Under the pieces are notes generated by a model that was given only the letters and a program-made list of their open reading frames with translations, did not search any database and was not told where the DNA came from. From Clostridium sp. CAG:411 (GTDB lineage Bacteria; Bacillota; Clostridia; Lachnospirales; Lachnospiraceae), in NCBI GenBank assembly GCA_000437275.1, contig FR899666.1, positions 1 to 47,860 of the forward strand: a DNA stretch of 47,860 nt, written 5' to 3'. The translations under genes were made by a program, and so were the position numbers. Positions 31,101 through 37,804 of this stretch are shown in pieces (the first letter of the stretch is position 1; each line of letters begins with the position of its first letter).

Positions 31101-32621
31101 GTAATTGGAATTACAGAATTATCAAGAAATAGTGATTTCTTTCGAAGTGGGGGAGATTCTTTAAAGGCGGTACAATTATTATACAAAATTAAAGAAAAGT
31201 TAAAAGTTTCTATCCAGCTTACAGATATTTTCCGTAATCCGACTATAGAAGGGATTGCTACTGTAATAGAAGAAAAACGCAATAAAGAGAATGAGGTTTG
31301 CCATGGAAAAATAACTGAGTATATGATGCTTTCGGAAGCACAAAGAGGAATATGGTTTCAAGCAAAAAGCGCACAACAGAAGAATATGTCACATATATTT
31401 ACTTTGTCTGGAAGCTTTACGTTACCAGCTAATTTATTTGAACTAGAGAAGTTTGAAGCAGTAGTAAATCAGTTAATTGAAATGCATCCAGAATTGAGAA
31501 CAGAAATATATGAGGAGGGTTATGTACCATATCAAAGGTATAAGGAAAACTTGTATTATCAGATAGTTCATAAAAAGTATAAAGAAAAGACAGAGCATGT
31601 TCGGGCAATTTTAGAAAAGAATGTAATAGAAGCCGCATTTAATTTAGATAAATTCCCGCTGTTTGCAATTGAAACAGGGGAGACTTCAGATGGAATGGTT
31701 GTTATTGCAATTGGAATCCATCATATCATATCAGATGCATATTCTATTAACTTATTGTGCAAACAATTAAAGGCACTGTATTGGGGAAAAAATATAAAAA
31801 ATATGGAAGATTATTGCTACTACGATTATGTAGTTTGGCAGAATAAAGCATTAAAAAATGGCTTCTACAAAGATGACATTGCATATTGGAAACACAAATT
31901 ATCTAAGGTTTCTGCTATGAGTTTTGCTGATAAAGAATCCAAGTGGGGAGATTTTGCAGGAGAAGAAAAAAGTATTGTCTTTAAGGAAAATAGCTTTGAA
32001 AAATTAAAAGAAATTTGTCGGAGAAATGGTTGTACGCTTCATAGTGGAGTTTCATGTTTAGTTGGAATTTTGATGCATTATTACTTTGGTACAGAAAAAG
32101 TAGTTATGGGGATTGGAGTGTCAGGAAGAGATAGAGCAGAATTTGCAAATACAATTGGTAGCTTTGCTCTTATTAGTTTATTAGAGACTTGTATGGAACA
32201 ACGGGATAACTTTGAAACAATTTTGAGTCGAGTAGATAAGGATTTGAAAGAGGTAATTAGTCATTCTACACTTCCGTTTCATTCGTATTTGGAAAAGGGA
32301 GAATTAAGTTTGAGTAAGGCATCTTTGCCGACACATGTGCTTATAGATTTTCTTGATACAGAAGTTGACAAAACAAAAGATATGTTTTCTGAATTTCGTT
32401 TTTCAAAATATGTTCTTCCGGCAGAATTAGTGATTACAGAAGAATATATAGATGGTGCAGAGTCATTACGCATAATGTATCGAAAGAGCATATTTGACAA
32501 AGCAGATATAGAAGAGTTGTGTAATATCTTTGTCGATATTGTTTCTATTGTAACAGAGAATCCAAAAATTTGTTTAAAAACAATAGAACAGAAATTGGAT
32601 TACCAGGCGGAAGTAAAATAA
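25146..32621 (+). CDS. NRPS A(nMT)-PCP-Cy-A-PCP-C
   Basis: This 2491-residue protein starts with an A domain (SGSTGKPKG at 188) interrupted between A8 and A9 by a SAM methyltransferase at about 500-745 (IFEIGCGTG, NSVILFF), the usual site of N-methyltransferases. It resumes with LPEYMVP and NGKIDR. PCP1 has Ser959. A heterocyclization domain (about 1010-1460) carries the DxxxxDxxS signature at Asp1148, Asp1153 and Ser1156. The second A domain (SGSTG at 1617, YFDLSVYDIF, SGDWIP, GGATEASIW) reads like cysteine activators. PCP2 has Ser2005. A C-terminal condensation domain has HHIISDAYS at 2192. The expected unit is an N-methyl amino acid followed by a cysteine-derived thiazoline; no oxidase domain is present. 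The last C domain needs an acceptor on another protein. An alternative start is ATG 25161. Confidence 0.92.
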   Translation: MRGLEMKFNESLPAQYIQLIQELNNTEHELPEAFISQEIDQVMDKQKQRSAVIAPDREYSYEEFGEAVKAIAAFVDSKKIAKNESVAIMLHKSFEQITAAWGVVYQAKTYTPIEYDFPIHRVQDCIEMANAVLIITDAESKTRLLEGEIAKNVEIYTFAEAYEIGRKQKRVDVKVPEADDVFAIIFTSGSTGKPKGVMVTYENIKNCFAHTKQYYNVTEQTIVISVTNFCHDLSVFDVFCVMSEGGTVVVPEIDKERDPSHWANLIIAHEVNFWNSVPTLANMLVLAAENENLIMPSIKNIILGGEFVPVDVVKALKLFCPNAVIDTIGGPTETTVWNINHRVVEEDLKKSVIPYGRPIWNNQFYILNEKLELVEPGEIGVIYNSGKSVTKGYTDSSITKEKYIIHPKWNFRMYNTGDLGRYNKDGYIEIYGRADTQVKINGKRIELEEIENRLNLCDKVSHAATCVVDKNIYAFCCLKDDYVKAQVVDNWSQIFNETYDEFREENQNDQEDFSGWFNSYDHTPIPLEQMQEWRENTIDRINRIKGKRIFEIGCGTGLLLHKLAKDAEKFTGIDISDVAIENLRKEIKEAGLKNTEVYCGAADDLDAYKNERYDTIIINSVILFFDNTEYLLNVIQQCKEMLVDGGCLFIGDVRNYAMLELFNASVILYNRGEDNNEKLLERIKKRMEREKELLVAPSFFRDVTKTIPEFNRVVIHSKEAQFDNELTKFRYDVVLHKNCKNEKRKEILFEGTPSEQKIIEAIEKGNNVKITNVEHKYVVREYEQLCAVKGVSSKKLKKHLNNESIPYDYYMFAKRYGYDCCVETQEDGLMCVRIGKDVESDCSNAKIIDVHSKEYTNVPYKELTYEFIADEIMNYAKKYLPEYMVPNHIHIVEKLPQLKNGKIDRLLLKKLADENRKQIDVEVPISKNDIGEYLRALYKQMLHVEVDDTISFFQAGGHSLLAMQLLNKVKRELQVNIHLSEFMKHSSIRELESLIQSLGKSDLEQITFKAYPERRFEAFELNNIQSSYYFGRSSNVLGDVPTCMYLELLMEHLDVKKMEIALNELIMRHEMLRCIICESNKQKILEYPPKLTLIVEDYSSLSEQRIKEKVDEIFEEVSSTMIDLSAFPTFLFRTIRYKEKYWIYLGCDSTFIDGASISILLRDLYDLYEGRELKRLPISFKDYCTHIERIEQSEEYKECMQYWSSRINTLPETAILPINQEYESAKGKPSVRKEHLVSAQQWSQIKNIARREQLSLFAIQATAYALVIARWSGKTDFTLNVPIFNRTLLDDSVMDMIGEFGSLIFLEVHLQMQDSFIENCRRIQEQFEKDMDYRMVNGARILREFSAKGRNLEFPIVLTSLTTPNGDESIYNQKLKLQRWNSQSSQVWIDSIVFDKDGGIEIAWDCYPGICNNNILDDMFTAYISCYEQFFMSQKFREESVYGFVNGKNQKKILQLNNKVVPYGIEHSLLQDGFLKYLKETPEAVACITRERSFSYQELYQMAVVVAERIQGNFGAGENRVGILMLKGWKQVVAILAILLAGGTYVPMSKEWPKSRNEKIVECAHIQTILIDDIDEKEKIEGVVYSKIQEQVPIQQSSVNSLQKRNPESAAYIIYTSGSTGEPKGVVIEHQAVINTIFTVNARNHINHTDRTFMLSEIYFDLSVYDIFGAFWCGGAVYVPSEEEKRNPECWSSVLRNNEITIWNTVPALMQMLVDITGAKEQEHTKLKNVFLSGDWIPLNLPERVRRMFGNDINIVSMGGATEASIWSNYYSIKKVNEKWKSIPYGYPMDNQQMYVLDKSGQICPVGVVGDICIGGVGLAREYLGDKKLTEERFYYHSWLQQRIYLTGDQGMYHEDGSIEFMGRLDSQVKINGFRVELGEIESAALKYPTIMIAIAVYRKEKNRIELFYKSKQHISTEQIRGYLQEKVPSYMLPGAYLEIEKVPINLNGKVDRSKLPEIKDENIFDYEKEDLQGTEKYVRELFQTVIGITELSRNSDFFRSGGDSLKAVQLLYKIKEKLKVSIQLTDIFRNPTIEGIATVIEEKRNKENEVCHGKITEYMMLSEAQRGIWFQAKSAQQKNMSHIFTLSGSFTLPANLFELEKFEAVVNQLIEMHPELRTEIYEEGYVPYQRYKENLYYQIVHKKYKEKTEHVRAILEKNVIEAAFNLDKFPLFAIETGETSDGMVVIAIGIHHIISDAYSINLLCKQLKALYWGKNIKNMEDYCYYDYVVWQNKALKNGFYKDDIAYWKHKLSKVSAMSFADKESKWGDFAGEEKSIVFKENSFEKLKEICRRNGCTLHSGVSCLVGILMHYYFGTEKVVMGIGVSGRDRAEFANTIGSFALISLLETCMEQRDNFETILSRVDKDLKEVISHSTLPFHSYLEKGELSLSKASLPTHVLIDFLDTEVDKTKDMFSEFRFSKYVLPAELVITEEYIDGAESLRIMYRKSIFDKADIEELCNIFVDIVSIVTENPKICLKTIEQKLDYQAEVK

Positions 32622-32669
32622 TTTATTATAATAGTTTTAGATAATTTAAAATTGAAAGGAGATAGAAAG

Positions 32670-33374
32670 ATGCAAGAGTTTATTAAGTTTAATGATGTTG
32701 TTAAGAGATATGGAAAGGGTGAGAGTGAACAGATTGCAGCTAATCATTTAAATTTTGCGATTAATGAAGGCGAATTTGTTGTTATTTTAGGACAATCGGG
32801 AGCAGGAAAATCAACTGTTTTAAATATGCTTGGAGGAATGGATACTCCAACAGAAGGAAGTATTATAGTAGATGGAGAGGATATTTCAAAAATGAATGAT
32901 AAACAGTTGTCTCAATATAGGGCTGATAAAGTTGGTTTCATTTTTCAATTTTATAACCTTCTCCCTAGTTTGACAGCGAAGGAAAATGTTGCACTTACAA
33001 AAAATATTGTTAAGGATGCTGCAGATCCAGTGGAAATGTTAAATGCAGTAGGTCTTGAAATGCATGCAGATAAGTTCCCTTCACAAATGTCTGGAGGAGA
33101 GCAACAGAGAGTATCCATTGCAAGGGCAATAGCAAAAAATCCTAAATTAATTTTGGGAGACGAGCCTACAGGCGCATTGGATTCAGATACAGGTGTAATG
33201 GTTTTGGAACTGATACATAAAATGTGTAAGACGAGAAATACTACTACTATTTTAGTTACTCATAATGCAGATATTGCTTTATGTGCAGATAAGGTGATTC
33301 GAATGAAAAATGGAAAAATACAGGAAGTAAAGGTTAATGAGAAACCAATGGCAATACAGGAGGTAGAGTGGTAA
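32670..33374 (+). CDS. ABC transporter ATP-binding protein, MacB/LolD type
   Basis: This ATPase has Walker A GQSGAGKST, the Q-loop region FIFQFYNLLPSLTA, the signature MSGGEQQRVSIARA and Walker B LILGDEPTGALD, with the H-loop in LVTHNAD. It belongs to the family that partners FtsX-type permeases in mechanotransmission or export, including antimicrobial peptide detoxification. I chose ATG 32670 because AAAGGAG at 32655-32661 fits it; a TTG at 32652 would lie in front of that site. It follows the last NRPS gene by 48 bp and overlaps the permease gene at 33368, so those two form a complete transporter. It may also energise the 2049 membrane protein, though the coupling motifs there are weak. Confidence 0.93.
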   Translation: MQEFIKFNDVVKRYGKGESEQIAANHLNFAINEGEFVVILGQSGAGKSTVLNMLGGMDTPTEGSIIVDGEDISKMNDKQLSQYRADKVGFIFQFYNLLPSLTAKENVALTKNIVKDAADPVEMLNAVGLEMHADKFPSQMSGGEQQRVSIARAIAKNPKLILGDEPTGALDSDTGVMVLELIHKMCKTRNTTTILVTHNADIALCADKVIRMKNGKIQEVKVNEKPMAIQEVEW

Positions 33375-35677
33375 AAATGTTAAAAAAGAAAATGTTAAGA
33401 GATTTATGGAAGAATAAGGGACAGTTTATTACGATATTTCTATTTTCAATGCTTGCGATGCTGGTTTTTGTTGTGATTAAGGGGGAGAGTCTTGGAGGAT
33501 ATCAGGCCTTAAAAAAATATAATAAAGAAACAAATCGTGCAAATGGCTGGGTATACGGAGAGGGATTTTCTGAAGAAAATCTGGAGGCAGTTCGTAAATT
33601 GGAAGATATAAAGGATGCACAGCTTAGAACAAAAGTAGTTGGAGAAGCAAGGGGACAAGATGGTGCTCAAGTAGATGCTTACTTTGAAAATGAAAATATT
33701 ATAAGCAAGCCTATGGTTGTGAAAGGCGCAGATATTGATTTTTCAGATCATAATAGTATTTGGATTGATCAGCAATTTGCAGATGCTTGGAAGTTGAAAA
33801 TAGGAGATAACTTTACATTTCGATATCAGGGCTTAGACTTTACACGTAAGATTGCAGGTTTTGTTGAATCTTCGGAGTATTTATATTATTTTGCTGACAC
33901 TGATATGGATGTTAATTTTAAAAATATGGCATATGTATTTTTGTCTGACGATTTATCAGAAGATGAAAAATTGAATAGTATTACATTACCAAAGAATGAG
34001 TTGATATTTACATCAAACTGTAATGTATTTGATTTGGAACAAGAGATTAGTAATGCAATAGATAAAAATTATGCTGTGCTTGTTGATCAGAAAAAAATTC
34101 CTGGAATTCAGCGCTTTTATGAAGAATTAGAGCAACACAGTATGTTTGCATATGTGTATCCATTAGTATTTGTTATTTTATCCATCCTATTAATTATGAC
34201 TACGATGCGTAGGATTGTGGAAAAACAAAGAACGCAGATAGGAACAATGAATGCTTTGGGGGTATCTCAGAGTCGTATTGTATTACATTATATTTCTTAT
34301 AGTTTTATTTCTACATTTATTGGTACACTTATTGGTGCATTACTAGGTTTATTTGGATTAGGACAGGCATTAATTAGCTTTTTTACATTGTACTACATAT
34401 TACCAAATTGGAAGAGTGGATATGATATGTCTGTTATTATAGTTGCAGTTTTATTGGTTTTATTGTCAATGCTTTCGGCATGGCTATCATGTAAAAGGAT
34501 TATGCGGGTGCATCCTGCTGAGGCGTTGCGTCCTGCGGCACCAAAATCCGCAAAGAAATGCATCTTTGAGTATTTACCATTTTGGAATAAATTAAATTTC
34601 AATATTCAGTATAATTTTAGAGATATATCTCGTTATAAATTAAGGACATTTATGAGTATAGTTGGTGTAATTGCAGGTATGATGATGATGGTTATGGCAT
34701 TGGAATGCAATACAATGCTTGTAGATACCAAAGAGTGGAATTTTAATAAACTGTGCAATTATGATTATCAAGGAATGTTTGAGGGTAGCACGACAGAAGA
34801 AAAGAAAGAGGAGCTTGCAAAAAAATATAATGGAGAGCTTATCATGACTTCTGAAATTGAAATTGCTAAGGAGAAAAATGCTTTTGCAAATGATAAAAAA
34901 ACTGAGACAATTGTAATTACAGAAGGAAAGGGTCTCTATAGGATTACAAATGAAAAAATTAAACTTTCCAAAATTCCAAAAGGAACCATTGCACTTACAA
35001 AAAATACTGCAGAGGAATTAGGTGTAAAAGTAGGAGATACAGTATATTGGCATGTATATGATAAAAATACATGGTATGAGACTAAGGTAGGAATAATAAA
35101 TAGAAATCCTACAGTTACAGGAGTTACAATAGAAAGAAATTATTTTGAAAATCTTGGATTAGATTTTTCTGCTCAGCAATTGTTGACAAATGACAAAAAT
35201 ATTACAAATGATAAAGCTTTTTATAATGTAAATACCTTAAAGGAAATGAAAGTGGCTTTTGATTCGTCTATGTCGGCGATTGGCATGGTAGTGTATATGT
35301 TAATTGCCTTTTCTGTAGCGTTTGTAATTATGGTACTTTATAATGCAGGTTCTATTTCATTTGAAGAAAGACGACGTGAATTTGGTACATTGAAGGTTCT
35401 TGGTATGAGTACAAAAAAAATAAGAGGATTGATGACAATACAGAATATAGGAGTAACAATTATAGGCGTGGTTATAGGTGCACCGTTTGGTCCGGTATTG
35501 TTACAATGGATGATGGATTCTAATGGTGGAGAATTTGATTATCAAATTTTTATAAAGCCAATTGATTTTATACTTTCCGCATTATTTGTATTCATTGTTT
35601 CAATATTTGTAAGCTTTTTATTTTCAAAACGTATCAAGAATCTCGATATGGTGGAATGCATGAAGGCAAATGAATAG
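33368..35677 (+). CDS. FtsX-type ABC transporter permease
   Basis: This 769-residue permease has one N-terminal membrane helix, a large extracytoplasmic domain, a three-helix FtsX core at about 265-380, a fourth helix near 435-450, a second extracytoplasmic domain and a second FtsX core at the end. Both coupling segments are well kept: QIGTMNALGVSQSRI after helix 2 and FGTLKVLGMSTKKI in the second half. That fits work with the ATPase at 32670, whose stop overlaps this start. A likely role is export of the pathway product or self-protection. AGGAGG at 33358-33363 serves either GTG 33368 or ATG 33377, so the start is uncertain by three codons. Confidence 0.9.
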   Translation: MVKMLKKKMLRDLWKNKGQFITIFLFSMLAMLVFVVIKGESLGGYQALKKYNKETNRANGWVYGEGFSEENLEAVRKLEDIKDAQLRTKVVGEARGQDGAQVDAYFENENIISKPMVVKGADIDFSDHNSIWIDQQFADAWKLKIGDNFTFRYQGLDFTRKIAGFVESSEYLYYFADTDMDVNFKNMAYVFLSDDLSEDEKLNSITLPKNELIFTSNCNVFDLEQEISNAIDKNYAVLVDQKKIPGIQRFYEELEQHSMFAYVYPLVFVILSILLIMTTMRRIVEKQRTQIGTMNALGVSQSRIVLHYISYSFISTFIGTLIGALLGLFGLGQALISFFTLYYILPNWKSGYDMSVIIVAVLLVLLSMLSAWLSCKRIMRVHPAEALRPAAPKSAKKCIFEYLPFWNKLNFNIQYNFRDISRYKLRTFMSIVGVIAGMMMMVMALECNTMLVDTKEWNFNKLCNYDYQGMFEGSTTEEKKEELAKKYNGELIMTSEIEIAKEKNAFANDKKTETIVITEGKGLYRITNEKIKLSKIPKGTIALTKNTAEELGVKVGDTVYWHVYDKNTWYETKVGIINRNPTVTGVTIERNYFENLGLDFSAQQLLTNDKNITNDKAFYNVNTLKEMKVAFDSSMSAIGMVVYMLIAFSVAFVIMVLYNAGSISFEERRREFGTLKVLGMSTKKIRGLMTIQNIGVTIIGVVIGAPFGPVLLQWMMDSNGGEFDYQIFIKPIDFILSALFVFIVSIFVSFLFSKRIKNLDMVECMKANE

Positions 35678-35698
35678 AGGAGAGGAGAGTAGTTCTGA

Positions 35699-36937
35699 AT
35701 GATAATTACAGATGAACTTTATGATATTGGGACATTACCTGAATTAGGAACATTACCTAGAATGATGCATGCATGGACAATTAGAGAGGAACGTATGGGG
35801 GAGCCTATTCATGCTTTTAAAGAAGAAATAGTGCCAGTTCCGAGAGCTGGAAAAGGTCAGGTAATTGTTGCTAACATTTCTGCTGGAATGAATTATAATG
35901 GTGTATGGGCTGCCCTTGGCAAACCAAAGAATGTAATTGCAGGAAATGGAAATTATCAGGATGAAAAAGAAGATTTTCATATTTGTGGTTCTGAATCTTC
36001 AGGAATAGTTTATGAAGTTGGTGAAGGAGTAGTGGATTTTAAAGTAGGAGATTATGTGGTTGTTGGGGCATCCCAATATGATGATAATTGCCAGATAGTA
36101 AAGGCGGGAGAGGATCCCGTCTGCAGTCCATCTTTTCGTGTATGGGGATATGAGGGAAATTGGGGAGCATTTGCACAATTTAGTAGAGTATATTCATATC
36201 AGTGTCGAAAAATGCCAAAGGGATTGAACTGGGCTGAAGCATCTGCATTGACGGCAGCAGGTGTTCCTGTATACAAAATGTTAACACATTGGGAAGGAAA
36301 TACTGTAAAAGAGGGGGATGTGGTTTTAGTTTATGGAGGAACTGGGGCAGTGGGAACATTTGCTATTCAGTTGGCTTCATACTTTGGTGCAATTCCTGTA
36401 GCGGTTGTTTCAAGTGAAGAACGGGGCAAATTATGTTTAAAATTGGGTGCTAAAGGTTTTATAAATCGTAAGGAGTTTTCACATTGGGGAAGATTAGATG
36501 ATTATTTAGATATGCAACAGCAAAAAAAGTGGACCATAGAAGCTATGAAATTTAAAAAAGCAATTTGGAAAGCTGCTGGTATAAAAAAATCTCCAGCAAT
36601 TGTAATAGAACATCCAGGTTCTGATACTTTTCCGACTTCTGTATTTGTGTGTGATACAAAAGGGATGGTTGTTACAGTAGGTGCAACAACTTCTTATCGT
36701 GCTGATTTTGATTTGAGATATTTATGGTTGTATCAAAAACGTATTCAAGGTAGTCATTCTGCTACACCAGCAGATTATTCTGGATTTATTAGAGTAGTTG
36801 AAAATAGTGGAATAAAACCTTATATTGGAAAAGTTTATGATTGGGAAGAACTTGCAATAGCCCATCAAAAAATGTATGAGGGGAATAGTGTTAGTGGGAA
36901 AATGACCATTAATATTGGACCACAAATTAAATTGTAA
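35699..36937 (+). CDS. Crotonyl-CoA carboxylase/reductase-like enzyme
   Basis: This 412-residue medium-chain reductase resembles crotonyl-CoA carboxylase/reductases (CCR) along its whole length: GMNYNGVWAALG, HICGSESSG, RVWGYEGNWGAFAQF, the NADPH-binding GGTGAVG at 213-219, GAKGFINRKEF, EHPGSDTFP and RYLWLYQKR-QGSH. By spacing, Asn67, Glu152 and His353 correspond to the CO2-binding Asn, Glu and His that I recall from CCR structures; a neighbouring Phe appears as Tyr151. CCRs reductively carboxylate enoyl-CoAs to alkylmalonyl-CoA, a known way to make unusual PKS extenders. Anaerobes usually reduce crotonyl-CoA with Bcd/Etf, so a CCR at the end of this operon suggests extender supply for the AT at 10963. 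A trans-acting enoyl reductase is the alternative. It is slightly shorter than typical CCRs. Confidence 0.85.
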   Translation: MIITDELYDIGTLPELGTLPRMMHAWTIREERMGEPIHAFKEEIVPVPRAGKGQVIVANISAGMNYNGVWAALGKPKNVIAGNGNYQDEKEDFHICGSESSGIVYEVGEGVVDFKVGDYVVVGASQYDDNCQIVKAGEDPVCSPSFRVWGYEGNWGAFAQFSRVYSYQCRKMPKGLNWAEASALTAAGVPVYKMLTHWEGNTVKEGDVVLVYGGTGAVGTFAIQLASYFGAIPVAVVSSEERGKLCLKLGAKGFINRKEFSHWGRLDDYLDMQQQKKWTIEAMKFKKAIWKAAGIKKSPAIVIEHPGSDTFPTSVFVCDTKGMVVTVGATTSYRADFDLRYLWLYQKRIQGSHSATPADYSGFIRVVENSGIKPYIGKVYDWEELAIAHQKMYEGNSVSGKMTINIGPQIKL

Positions 36938-37036
36938 ATGTTTGAACGGTAAAGCAAATTAAAAGTGTAACATATGACTAGCCATATTGTGAAATTTATG
37001 GTAAGAAAAGGTAATATTGTTAAAATGGATATAGAT

Positions 37037-37078
37037 AAAGCCTAGAATTAGATATTAAGCTACTTCTAGGCTTTTGTT
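37037..37078 (+). terminator. Rho-independent terminator of the biosynthetic operon
   Basis: An 11-bp perfect stem, AAAGCCTAGAA paired with TTCTAGGCTTT, has a 16-nt loop and is followed by a T-rich stretch (TTTTGTTG). It lies 100 bp after the CCR-like gene and 25 bp before the end of the oppositely oriented hexapeptide-repeat gene. It is placed to stop plus-strand transcription; the T-tract on the other strand is weak. Confidence 0.8.
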
Positions 37079-37102
37079 GTATTAAGCTGTTTTTTATCGT
37101 TC

Positions 37103-37768
37103 TTATTGTTTTTCCACCACTTCATTCTTATTTTTATAAATAGAATGTGCATTTACATAGCCTCGAACCATAGAAAGTGGATAAACATTGGATTCTTTTC
37201 CGATAATCGTACCAGGATTTAGTACGCTATTGCAGCCTACTTCTACGTTGTCTCCTAAGATAGCCCCCATTTTCTTTAACTTTGTTTCTATCTTGCCTTC
37301 TTTTGTAAGAATAGTAACCAATGTTTTATCAGATTTTACATTAGAAGTAATGGAGCCAGCACCCATATGTGATTTATAACCTAAAATAGAGTCACCTACA
37401 TAATTATAATGTGGTACCTGTACTTTATTAAATAGAAGTACGTTCTTCAATTCCGTGGAATTTCCTACAACAGCACCTTCTCCTACAATGGCATTGCCAC
37501 GGATAAAGGCACAATGGCGAATTTCTGCATTTTTTCCGATGATAGCAGGACCGTTGATAAATGCAGTTGGCGCAACGGTGGCAGATTTTGCAATCCATAC
37601 ATTTTCACCACGTTTTTCGTATTCTTCTGCAGGAAGAGTAGCACCAAGACTAAGAATAAAATCACTGATTTTTGGTAAAACTTCCCATGGGTAAGTGGTA
37701 CCTTCAAAAATAGAGGAGGCGATGGTTTCGGAAAATGTGAATAATTCTTTGTTTTCTAATTGTTTCAT
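37103..37768 (-). CDS. Left-handed beta-helix (hexapeptide repeat) protein, GlmU C-terminal-like
   Basis: This protein of about 221 residues has an N-terminal lead of some 60 residues followed by hexapeptide repeats ([IVL]GxNAxI pattern: PAIIGKNAEI, NAIVGEGAVV, GAILGDNVEV, GTIIGKESNV). The stretch GYKSHMGAGSITSNVKSD resembles the GlmU acetyltransferase domain. The nucleotidyltransferase half of GlmU is absent, so the common name UDP-GlcNAc pyrophosphorylase would be misleading. It is probably a sugar-nucleotide or related acyltransferase. I chose ATG 37768 because AAAGGA lies nine bases upstream; a TTG at 37777 is less likely. It lies 36 bp downstream of topB and probably shares its transcript. 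The substrate is unknown. Confidence 0.75.
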   Translation of the reverse strand: MKQLENKELFTFSETIASSIFEGTTYPWEVLPKISDFILSLGATLPAEEYEKRGENVWIAKSATVAPTAFINGPAIIGKNAEIRHCAFIRGNAIVGEGAVVGNSTELKNVLLFNKVQVPHYNYVGDSILGYKSHMGAGSITSNVKSDKTLVTILTKEGKIETKLKKMGAILGDNVEVGCNSVLNPGTIIGKESNVYPLSMVRGYVNAHSIYKNKNEVVEKQ

Positions 37769-37804
37769 GTGAATCAATCCTTTCTTTTTTATAGTTTATG
37801 TTGA

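Noticed and set aside
37103..37768. Gene read as a full GlmU enzyme
   Set aside because: At about 221 residues it contains only the beta-helix part; the nucleotidyltransferase domain with its GxGTRM-type loop is missing.
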